Shown here: positions 57,401-64,000 of the stretch, in pieces
How positions within the stretch are numbered: position 1 is the stretch's first letter
How the letters are laid out: the number at the start of each line of letters is the position of its first letter
Source of the DNA: Watersipora subatra
Lineage: Eukaryota; Bryozoa; Gymnolaemata; Cheilostomatida; Watersiporidae
Reading direction: 5' to 3'
Assembly: GCF_963576615.1 (NCBI RefSeq)
Contig: NC_088716.1
Span: 60,544,228 to 60,608,227, forward strand
Length of the DNA: 64,000 bases
Made by a program: the position numbers and the translations under genes
Notes under the pieces: model-generated
Told to the model about the DNA's origin: nothing
What the model saw: only the letters and a program-made list of their open reading frames with translations
The model's database searches: none

Positions 57401-60400
57401 ACAAAATAAAAACCCTGAATATGTTGAATTAATAATAAAAATCCTTGCATAGAAATGCATGTGTATAAAAAAGGTTACTGTTCCACCAGAAGCTATCTAT
57501 CAAAACTTTGAATATGACGATACTGGTACCTCTCACTACTGGTACCAATGTAAGAACGAGATATCGTCTTTGTCTGACCGAATGGAGAGAAAATGTTGCG
57601 GCTCTTCCTACGGAGATAATAGAATTGTCGGTGTAAAAAGAATTGGCCTTGATGGCGGATATAGCAATTGAACCTAACAAAAAAGCATGGTGTTTCATAG
57701 AGTTGATAGAATAGACCTGCAAATAATACATCATTTAGCGCGTGCATAAGGTATATGGTATATGATAGTGCCTTTGATCTATACGCCTTGTATAGCTCAG
57801 TGGTAGAGCGTTTGGATTTAAAACTTATGGTTGCAATCTCTGTGAGTTTACATCCGCCATATTGGCGGAGTTTTAAATTACAAGATTTTAATAGCTATAG
57901 CTGGACATGCACATACCAACTTTGAGAAAAAAAATCTAGATATAGAAAATAACTGTGTCTTTTCAGAGAATGTTATTGGGTTTAATCTGTGTTATATAAG
58001 GCATATTATGTTATCAGGTACATTTTGTCACAAAAGATGATTGCTGTGACAGTGACAAGGTATGCCACAGGAATGACAAGTGAGGAGAAGAGGGCCAAGA
58101 AGTCATACAAACAGAAGAAGTCTGCGTCAGAGATACTTTTAGGAATAGTTGTCGTGTTTGTCATATGCTGGAGTCCAGCTAATATCTTCATGATGATTCT
58201 TGACACAAACCCTAACATCCTACCTACACGGAAGGTAAGATATTTTTCGTATCCACCAAAGTACCAAATCGAGTTAAAAAAGAACTACAAGTTCAACCAA
58301 AAACTTGTTAACCGGATACAGTTATTAATTATTTTGATAGTGTCGGGAAAATATTACCTGATAAAAAAGGTTCTCTTAAAGAACCTTTAGTACCACTACA
58401 TACATGATATATATATATATATATACATATCATGTATGTATATATATATATATATATATATATCATGTTTTTACACTGTTCAAATACATTATCTTACATT
58501 TCAGACCCCAATGCTTTCATGTCACACATTTTGCCACAAAACTTGTCGGGGACACCAGATAATAATGCTTTTTATATCAATAAGTGTTGGTCGCTAGAAG
58601 TTGTACTTTGTGTCAGTTGATGTTTGGATTGGTGCTATCCCAGCAAACACTGATCCGTTATGACCATGTTTTTACTTTGTGATAATTTAAACTTGAAACA
58701 TTTTATTTGTTTAATCACACTTTGTGGGCGAGTTCTATGGAAAGACCCATATATTACATACCTTACTATATGTGGTGTAAGGCAATTAAGCAAGCATTCT
58801 AATGTTACCAATGTTACTCTTACCAACCTGTAAAAGTGAGAATAATTTTTTACTGGGTGTGGGTATTCAATATCCAGAATGTATTAATAATAATATATTC
58901 AATATCTAAAAAGTTGGCTGAAACATGAAGATTAAGTAATAGATAACTCGAGCATTGAACAAGCCTAGATTTTGACAAACTCCATCAGTTTCCTGCTAAC
59001 TCTTTTGCACAGAAGGAAACCGCATGATACTGCTTCACAAGCTTCTAGAAATTCTGCTAATCTACTGAATTCTATAAACACACTTCTACTATATCTTGCA
59101 GTTATATGTTGTCCACTATATGTTCTAGATACCACTTATCCATTGCATATTAATGATTCTGGCAACAAGTTCGGCTTGCATCAATCCTATCTTCTATGGC
59201 TGGAGCAATAAAGCCTTCAGAACGGCTGCTTCCAACCTGTTTAATGCCTGCAGTGGATTAAAGATCTTACATAACATACAGAACGTCTGCCGAAAGGTAA
59301 GTAGAGAAAACCTTATTTAGTAACACCACACATCTGGAAATCAATACTGAAGCTAAGGAAGCAAAGATTGTTTAACTTCCTTGGGATTGTGGGGATTGTG
59401 CAACTTCTTATCAAAACAAAAGATTTATAGAACTCTATTCTTTGTATTAGAAGGAATAATCAATCTAGTGTCTATTGTTAGTCGGAGAAGGATTTGCAAG
59501 TAAAAGTCAAGAGATAACAAATTATGTTTATGCACAAAGATTGCGAGTTTGCTAACGCTTTAGGATTGTTGCTCTGAAAACTGCATGACAATACATTTAA
59601 CAGGACTTGCTGACACTGTCAATAAAAGAGCACCTAATTGTAACATGTAGCAGTAGTCGAACTCCTTAAGTAAAAATAAACTAGAAAAAATGCTGCAAAC
59701 AAGGTGAAACGTTGATATATAAATATTGGGTATATACGAGGTCTGATCCAAAAGTTCCCGGAATGGAGTTGTATACTCGTGCATATTCACACGATGGAAA
59801 AACCCATTGCAGGGTTGGCTGGGAAACACCTCTGGAGTGTTGTCACAAAATTTCAGGTTGCTATGACAATGCGTTCTCATGTGAGCTAACGATATGTCAA
59901 GGTATGTCTGGTGCTTCCGTCTTTTTTTTAACAAATTTATCGTCATGCCTAATCAATCAGAACAGCGTATTCGCATTAAGTTTTGTGCGAAATTAAGGAA
60001 AACAAGTACTCAGACAGTTGAAATGTTAACTATTGCTTTTGAAGATGCTGGTCTATTAAAAACACAAATTTTTGAGTGGTACAAACGTTTTTGTGAAGGT
60101 AGAGACAGCACTGAAGATGACGCGGGATCTGGCAAACCAGCGTCGGCAAGAACCTGCTTGTAAATTGACAGTGTGAGGTCACTAGTCATGCCAGATCGAC
60201 GTTTAACCATTAGAGATATCTTGAGAGACTGAACTTAGTTTTGGAACTGTTCAAAAAGTTTTAACTGACAATTTAAACAATTTTTTAACAAATTAAACGA
60301 GTCGCAGCAAAGTTCGTGCCAAGCTTGCTGACTGATGACCAAAACGAGTTCAGGATGCACGCTTGCAACGATTTTAAAGAAGCTTTCAGGAATAATCAAA

Positions 60401-61590
60401 ACTTTATTTTAAAGATCGTAATTTCCTTGCTTTTCCTAATTTCACACAAAATTTAATGCAATGCGCTGTTCCGGTTTATTAGACATGACGATAAAATTAA
60501 AAAAAAAAGATGGAAGCACCGGACAGACCTTGACATATCTTTAGCTCACATGAGAACGCATTGTCATAGCAACCTGAAATTTTGTGGCAACACTCCAGAG
60601 GTGTTTCCCAGCCAACCCGAGGTGTTTCCCAGCTAACCCTGCAATGGGTTTTTCCATCGTGTGAATGTGCACGAGTATACAACTCCATTCCGGGAACTTT
60701 TGGATCAGACCTTGTACATGTATAAAAACATTCAACTTTTTATAAACTTGGTAGATAGAAAACGCATACAGATTATGATATTTGGCTTAAAAAAGGCAAT
60801 ATTTTTTTGCAACGATTTCGCTACTATCAATCAAAACTCAGCTTCCCAGAACATGTGGTACAGAGTAATTTAAGATTTAAACGATGGTACAAGTAGCCCC
60901 ACAATGCTATAAAACTTATCACATGAGTAGAAGAATGACATCTGGGACAACGAATATACTTTTAGGCAAAAATAGACACCAGAGATCAGCTATGTTGAGA
61001 AAAGTCAGTTACTGTGAGTTGGCACACTCATAATCCAAAAGACGAGCAAAATCACCTTATTATTTAAATACTTCAACTTGCCCCACTTTGTTTTGCAGTT
61101 AATGTTTGACAAGGCACGTCACTGCGCAACCACATGGCTTTTTAAGCCTAACAGCAGTGTGTGATTATGTATGAACTGGTGGATTATATTACATATCTAA
61201 TTCAAAAACAATTTTTCCCTTGCTATAGCTATACTAAAACGCACAAAGCTCTGCACTATCAAAGCCATTTGCCACGTTCTAATTTCACTTATATATTTTT
61301 AGAAATCACAGGTTTTGGAAAATCTGACATTAGACGAGATAGATAATAAAAAACGCAGCGGCAGGCAAACACCAAATCTAATAACAATGCAGTCTGAGAG
61401 ACCAAACTTGGAACAACCTTTGCTCAATAATGAAGGGCCTAAAGAAAAAAGCATACGTGCTGACTGCCCAAGCCTGATGATGGATGATGAGACGGTGATT
61501 AACGGCCTCAAAAGACATGGCTGTTGTATTGTGAGATTAGATGATGTGCTTGATATAGGAGGGCCGAATGAAAACGAATGTCACCTTTAG
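36313..61590 (+). CDS. Class A GPCR, neuropeptide Y/F-receptor-like, nine coding exons
   Basis: Predicted seven-helix plasma-membrane receptor that would signal through G proteins. Exons 36313-36481, 43350-43486, 49094-49342, 50401-50451, 52101-52199, 53117-53262, 58018-58234, 59129-59296 and 61303-61590 join in frame to 507 codons. The N-terminus (1-60) has glycosylation sites NQS, NFT and NCS and no clear signal peptide. TM1 has N but not the usual GN. TM2 has NLACAD (110-115). W135 and C142 precede TM3, which ends ERY (166-168). ECL2 has FCIESWP with Cys241. TM6 has CWSP (334-337). TM7 has NPIFY (375-379). The ECL2 WP pattern and MCH/ERY context point to the NPY/NPF/RYamide-like group, but the ligand is not determinable. 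Oddities: TM4 lacks the conserved Trp, and ICL2 is extended by a 17-codon microexon. Confidence 0.9.
36525..37423. mobile_element. TTAA-target foldback MITE, copy 2 (899 bp)
   Basis: The same family as 12869-13718. Tips AGGTTGACTTGC...GCAAGTCAACCT between two TTAA sites (36521-36524, 37424-37427). Internal TTCGTCACTT, ACACTTCGGGTTTTACCG and TTCGAGC blocks are shared with copy 1 in inverted orientation. It begins 43 bp after the exon 1 splice donor of the receptor. Confidence 0.9.
37790..39230. repeat. 21-bp minisatellite, interrupted by a MITE
   Basis: Unit TTTATTAGAGAGAATCACCTG. A decayed part (37790-37989) and a homogeneous part (38596-39230, about 30 copies) are separated by the 606-bp CCCTACAGG element. 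Because 21 is a multiple of three, long frames stay open on both strands (to 192 codons on the minus strand). They are not genes. Confidence 0.95.
37990..38595. mobile_element. CCCTACAGGATGAA foldback element, copy 2 (606 bp)
   Basis: Intact tips with TA on both sides (37988-37989, 38596-38597), inserted in the 21-bp array. Relative to copy 1 at 29153-31904 it is in the opposite orientation and lacks the 2.1-kb interior. Confidence 0.9.
39231..41875 (+). other. GPCR intron 1, middle part
   Basis: AT-rich without recognised repeats or exons. Intron 1 spans 36482-43349 in total. Confidence 0.6.
41883..42310. repeat. 16-bp minisatellite, about 27 copies
   Basis: Unit TTTCGTTACTACAATG with a TTTCGG variant that clusters toward the right end. 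A unit of 16 bp cycles the frames, so all three plus-strand frames stay open across it. It lies in GPCR intron 1. Confidence 0.96.
43045..43275. repeat. 14-bp minisatellite, about 16 copies
   Basis: Unit GGTACAGAACTGTT with variants (TAGG, TCGG). It ends about 75 bp before GPCR exon 2. Confidence 0.93.
43350..43486 (+). CDS. GPCR exon 2 (TM1)
   Basis: Acceptor TTGTTTTAG, donor GAAG|GTGAGT. Encodes MTPTEMKILLVIYCIMAAAA and then SMNIFIIVTIIT, TM1 with N1.50 retained but Met in place of the usual Gly before it. Confidence 0.9.
45651..45718 (+). repeat. Homopurine G/A tract
   Basis: About 68 nt almost purely G and A, with several runs of four to six G. It could form triplex or quadruplex DNA. 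Confidence 0.85.
48492..48534. repeat. 11-bp inverted repeat
   Basis: Arms CGTTTAGTCCA and TGGACTAAACG, with further AATGTTTAG copies inside and beside it. Confidence 0.8.
48852..48900. repeat. 23-bp hairpin with a 3-nt loop
   Basis: Arms 48852-48874 and 48878-48900 pair 22 of 23 (core GTACCATCATGTA / TACATGATGGTAC), about 195 bp upstream of GPCR exon 3. Confidence 0.9.
49094..49342 (+). CDS. GPCR exon 3 (TM2-TM3)
   Basis: 83 codons, phase 0 on both sides, acceptor TTATTGTAG, donor AACAAG|GTAGGA. Contains NLACADVFML (TM2), NNWVLGKAMCH (ECL1 Trp and TM3 Cys) and FIALERYFV (ERY in place of DRY). Confidence 0.95.
49870..50130. repeat. 22-bp minisatellite, about 11 copies
   Basis: Unit CCAAATACAGTTAAACCCCTAA with many variants, decaying toward the right. 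It lies in GPCR intron 3. Confidence 0.9.
50401..50451 (+). CDS. GPCR exon 4, 51-nt microexon (ICL2)
   Basis: Acceptor TTTTTCTCAG, donor AGA|GTAAGT, phase 0 on both sides. Encodes NNMNGNTGCARLQFGGR. Skipping it keeps the frame, so it may be a cassette exon. It is called from splice signals and frame, not from similarity. Confidence 0.7.
50880..51539. mobile_element. Foldback element with about 190-bp inverted termini (660 bp)
   Basis: The left end (TAAAGTATGGCCACACATGA) and the complement of the right end (TAAAGGTACGGCTACATATG) stay similar through CGAAATCAC, GAACGAAAAACACAGAATT and GAGCTGTGCATGCAC. The target duplication is not clear. There is no coding capacity. It lies in GPCR intron 4. 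Confidence 0.85.
52101..52199 (+). CDS. GPCR exon 5 (TM4)
   Basis: 33 codons, acceptor AACATTTAG, donor CTAAAG|GTTAGT, phase 0. Encodes ILMIGGVIFISILFTIPLMM and then YTDYDRP. The helix and the TIP-L-Y end fit TM4 of peptide receptors, but Gly stands where the nearly invariant Trp is expected. Confidence 0.88.
53117..53262 (+). CDS. GPCR exon 6 (ECL2-TM5)
   Basis: 48 codons plus two bases, acceptor TGTGTACAG, donor AAAAG|GTAAGA. Encodes KRAFCIESWPSAKAQALYSS and then VQTQFVLPTILTIALHAGIY, giving the ECL2 Cys and a TM5 with Pro. Confidence 0.93.
53263..56999 (+). other. GPCR intron 6, left part
   Basis: AT-rich. A CA/CG-rich run lies at 54617-54728. The rest, including the 119-codon frame at 55399-55758, shows nothing recognisable. 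Confidence 0.6.
54617..54728. repeat. (CA)n and ACACGC microsatellite with 16-bp units
   Basis: A pure CA run grades into CACACGCGCACAGG repeats and three CGCACTAGACACGCACATA-type units. Confidence 0.88.
57000..57465 (+). repeat. Dispersed repeat with CCCGGGYAAYAAAAA motif, copy B
   Basis: Counterpart of 27527-27998 in the opposite orientation. Starts CTGTACTACCCGGCGTTGCC and ends near TGAATATGTTGAATTAATAA. Confidence 0.82.
57787..57860 (+). repeat. tRNA-derived SINE-like segment
   Basis: TAGCTCAGTGGTAGAGC is a perfect tRNA D-arm and pol III box A. GGTTGCAATCT, about 30 nt downstream, is a degenerate box B. No acceptor-stem pairing or CCA-side match is found, so this is a tRNA-like promoter region, not a working tRNA. 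It follows copy B of the dispersed repeat by about 320 bp. Confidence 0.65.
58018..58234 (+). CDS. GPCR exon 7 (ICL3-TM6)
   Basis: Acceptor GTTATCAG, donor CGGAAG|GTAAGA. Encodes a basic ICL3 (SEEKRAKKSYKQKKSASEIL) and TM6 with VVFVICWSPANIFMMIL. Confidence 0.95.
58402..58465. repeat. (TA)n hairpin
   Basis: Two TA runs around ACATATCATGTATG are bounded by ACATGA/TCATGT, forming an imperfect palindrome in GPCR intron 7. Confidence 0.85.
59129..59296 (+). CDS. GPCR exon 8 (TM7 and helix 8)
   Basis: Acceptor TATGTTCTAG, donor CGAAAG|GTAAGT, 56 codons. Encodes LMILATSSACINPIFYGWSN and then KAFRTAASNLFNAC. NPIFY is the NPxxY motif. Confidence 0.94.
59737..60714 (+). mobile_element. Mariner-like transposon, internally deleted (978 bp)
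   Basis: Outer tips CGAGGTCTGATCCAAAAG and CTTTTGGATCAGACCTTG sit between TA dinucleotides (59735-59736, 60715-60716). The inverted termini extend about 215 bp, far longer than the usual 30 bp or so of mariner. The right one carries an internal GAGGTGTTTCCCAGC duplication. It encloses a transposase remnant. It lies in GPCR intron 8. Confidence 0.92.
59945..60480 (+). pseudogene. Mariner transposase remnant
   Basis: Begins MPNQSEQRIRIKFCAKL and continues with IFEWYKRFCEGRDSTEDDAG, the paired helix-turn-helix DNA-binding region of mariner transposases. After stops and frame changes LSFGTVQKVL and KFVPSLLTDDQKRVQDARL follow. The catalytic domain with its three Asp residues is missing. Confidence 0.9.
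61303..61590 (+). CDS. GPCR exon 9 (C-terminal tail)
   Basis: 95 codons plus TAG. Two in-frame acceptors are possible: TTTTTAG at 61302 or ATCACAG at 61311, differing by three codons (KSQ). The tail has Ser/Thr sites and a CC pair (HGCCIV) that could be palmitoylated. No domain is recognised. Confidence 0.8.
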   Translation, partial: KSQVLENLTLDEIDNKKRSGRQTPNLITMQSERPNLEQPLLNNEGPKEKSIRADCPSLMMDDETVINGLKRHGCCIVRLDDVLDIGGPNENECHL

Positions 61591-61627
61591 ATCAACTTAA
61601 CATAACATCATTCTTTGTATTTGGGTA

Positions 61628-61633
61628 AATAAA
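61628..61633 (+). promoter_or_regulatory. Candidate GPCR poly(A) signal
   Basis: AATAAA 38 nt after the stop codon. The resulting 3' UTR would be very short. Confidence 0.6.
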
Positions 61634-62650
61634 TGTGTATTGATGAGATTATCCATTAGGTTGGTTATGAAAAACCGATGGACAAAGGCATGAGGGTCAT
61701 TAATAATGGTCCTTGGAGGATTGGCTGTTAAGAAAAGATAAGGGAAGTGTGAGAGCTTGAGGGTTATTTTGAGAAGGTCTCAGGAGAAAAACGTAACTGC
61801 AGAGGAAATGTCAATGACTTTGGCGTTGTTGCTAAAGGCGGGTAGTTATTTTCTAAAGGACTGAGTAGACATCTGAGAATCTTTAGCAATATATTGGTCA
61901 TAGTCTGCATAGAGATAATAAAAACACATAGGATAGCATACCGGTAATTAACCTTTCTTGATGTCAAAATTAGCGGGGTACCCACTTTCAACAGATCTTT
62001 ATGCATAAGCCTTTGAATTTGATTTCAAGGTGCGGATCAGTTATGCATAGCTCGAGTGTAGCAAACACCATACAGCAGAGACAAATCTGATTTCTTAAAA
62101 CAAATGTGAGCTTGTATCTGACAGATGCTACGCAAGTCCACACTTGACATCATTTCTTCAGCGTGCTTCCAATAGGGTTGGTTGGTATAATATCTATTAG
62201 ATTGATGTTTGTTTGGAGCGCTATTGCAGCATTTGTGTCTCACTCGTATATTATATCAGTGACAAACATACTTTTTGAGTTTTTTGACAATCTAAAAGAT
62301 ATAATAAGCATAGCAAACTGCTATTACAGTAATCTTTTCAATGACTAACAAAAATAAATTATTATTTAAAATGGACATATAACTGTATTGGTTAATATAC
62401 AGTTAACACTGGTATTATTGTCGAATTACTAGCGATATCGTAAGAAGCATCTAAAAACAACATTGGCATGTCTGCTCCATTCGCGTGGTCACCAAGGATC
62501 GGCACACCTCTGTGAGCACCTCTTAGTATAATTTTCTCCTTCTAAGGATGCCATCCTTTTCAACTGTTGACAAGCATTAGTAGACTGCAAAGTAAAAGCC
62601 TGCAATAGAGTTCAAAATAGCAAAAAGTCCCAGCAAACAATCCAGTCAAA
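61634..62650. other. Intergenic, downstream of the receptor
   Basis: AT-rich. The short frames on both strands (61764-62006, 62037-62348) have no recognisable domains. Confidence 0.5.
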
Positions 62651-62850
62651 TCTCAGGCTCAAAGTTTTATACCCATAACCAGACACTATTATAACTGAGA
62701 TCTCAGGCTCAGTACTTTATATACATAACCAGAAACTATTATAACTGAGATCTCAGGCTCAGTGCTTTATACCCATAACCAGATACTATTATAACTGAGA
62801 TCTCAGGCTCAGTGCTTTATACCCATAAGCAGATGCTATTATAACTGAGA
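62651..62850. repeat. 50-bp tandem repeat, exactly four copies
   Basis: Unit starts TCTCAGGCTCAGTGCTTTAT and ends ATTATAACTGAGA, in four units at 62651, 62701, 62751 and 62801 with a handful of substitutions. The junction of adjacent units (CTGAGA/TCTCAG) is itself a palindrome. Confidence 0.95.
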
Positions 62851-63370
62851 TCATGGTGAGTAGTAAGTAATGTGAACCTACCTGACAAAGGTCCTGAAAT
62901 AAGATGCAATGTTCCGTTTCCGATGGTGCTGCTTAATGATGAGGTCACGTTCGATCGACAAGATATTAAAAAGTAGCGAAAAAGGTTTATCACTGGCAAT
63001 TTTATTCTCAAACAGCTATGAAAAATCATGGGTTCGAATTACCGGAAGTAACCGAATTCAGCCTTATTGACCAAAATGTTAGGGTGCATGGCACACACCT
63101 CCTATGAAAATACACAAGTCCACCTTGAACTAAGTGAACTTTACATTAAAGATATAATTTGACTCTTACTTCATCACATACTGTCACTTTTAACATTTTG
63201 ATAATTTGAGTAAATTATATGAAAATTTTACAACTCATGACAACTCCAAATAGGTAAGAAAATAATGGGCTTAGCATTTTATTGATTTAATAAAAACTAT
63301 TAGTCGTGAATATGACAACTACAATGTTGGATGTCTTTGCTTGACATGACACTTGAGCTTTCTTATTATG
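62851..63370. other. No feature seen
   Basis: AT-rich with no recognised coding or repeat content. Confidence 0.5.
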
Positions 63371-63373
63371 CAT

Positions 63374-63536
63374 GTGAGCTGTTGTTATCATGTGCATGAA
63401 CATTGTTGCTATGTGCATAAACATTGTTGTTATGCGCATGAACATTGTCGCTATGCGCATGAACATTGTTGCTATGTGCATGAACATTGTTGCTATGTGC
63501 ATGAACATTGTTGCTATGCGCATGAGCTCTGTTGTT
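63374..63536. repeat. 21-bp minisatellite, about 7 copies
   Basis: Unit TGTTGCTATGTGCATGAACAT with C/T changes at the TGTGCATG/TGCGCATG core. As a multiple of three it keeps several frames open on both strands. None is a gene. Confidence 0.92.
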
Positions 63537-64000
63537 ACACTTACCAGCATCGTTACTATCCTCACAACCTTTGATATTATGCGCAGGAGATTTATTGCTA
63601 GGCAAATGAGTTCTGTTGTTATACATAAACATTCCATAGGATTGCATACACCTCTTCTGCATGTAAGTTGCTAAAATGTGTATGCTTGTGCATCTAGGGC
63701 TTTGCATGTGCTTTCAACATGTGCAGATACCCAAAAGGCTATGTTTTTCGAATTAATATAATTCTGCAGCTGCAAGAAGATAGCTGAATGGGGAATATTG
63801 ATAATTTTTAAATATTTACCAATTTTCCTGTGAATTTCTCATGGTTGATCCTTGAAATGTACTTTCACCTGTGTTTGCCCATATTGGAATGATGCTATTT
63901 GTTACTTCATGACTACACTTGACAAGACTTGGTATATATAAGTCAACCTAATCTCTTGTAAGATTCTCAGGAATAAACATAAAGGGAAGGCTACTAATCC
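63537..64000. other. No feature seen at the right end
   Basis: AT-rich sequence without a recognised gene. Confidence 0.5.

Noticed and set aside
57787..57860. Functional tRNA gene
   Set aside because: Box A is perfect, but the acceptor stem does not pair and box B is degenerate. A SINE-type relic is more likely.

Overview
The window is eukaryotic nuclear DNA from an animal. Genes are split by GT-AG introns of 0.3 to 7 kb, and the DNA is AT-rich and crowded with minisatellites, foldback elements and decayed retroelements. The three genes found match single-copy or receptor families of bilaterians. Together with the Penelope-like and copia elements this suggests a marine invertebrate, possibly a lophotrochozoan. 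I cannot fix the phylum from the sequence alone.

Layout. 1-6.7 kb: upstream repeats, including a 17-bp minisatellite, then a complete but inactivated copia LTR retrotransposon on the minus strand (1634-6652, 5-bp target duplication) sitting in a LINE-like relic. 8.8-15.2 kb: FAD synthase (FLAD1), plus strand, three coding exons. 15.6-24.8 kb: the ten 3'-terminal coding exons of CPSF2 (cleavage and polyadenylation specificity factor, 100-kDa subunit), minus strand, tail to tail with FLAD1. 22.5-36 kb: a transposon graveyard holding nested TA-target foldback elements, a tandem palindrome array, and a Penelope-like element (reverse transcriptase plus GIY-YIG nuclease) with a hammerhead ribozyme in its 3' region. 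A second foldback element interrupts its RT and itself holds a third. 36.3-61.6 kb: a class A G-protein-coupled receptor resembling the neuropeptide Y/F group, plus strand, nine coding exons. Its introns hold minisatellites, TTAA and TA foldback elements, a dispersed repeat, a tRNA-derived SINE-like segment and a dead mariner. 61.6-64 kb: intergenic DNA with an exact 4 x 50 bp array and a 21-bp minisatellite.

The three genes are not a pathway: FLAD1 makes FAD, CPSF2 is part of the mRNA 3'-end processing complex, and the receptor signals at the cell surface. The most notable items are the half-tRNA primer site of the copia element, the hammerhead ribozyme of the Penelope-like element, the three-deep nesting of mobile elements, the palindrome array at 27.1-27.4 kb, and the receptor's microexon-extended second intracellular loop.
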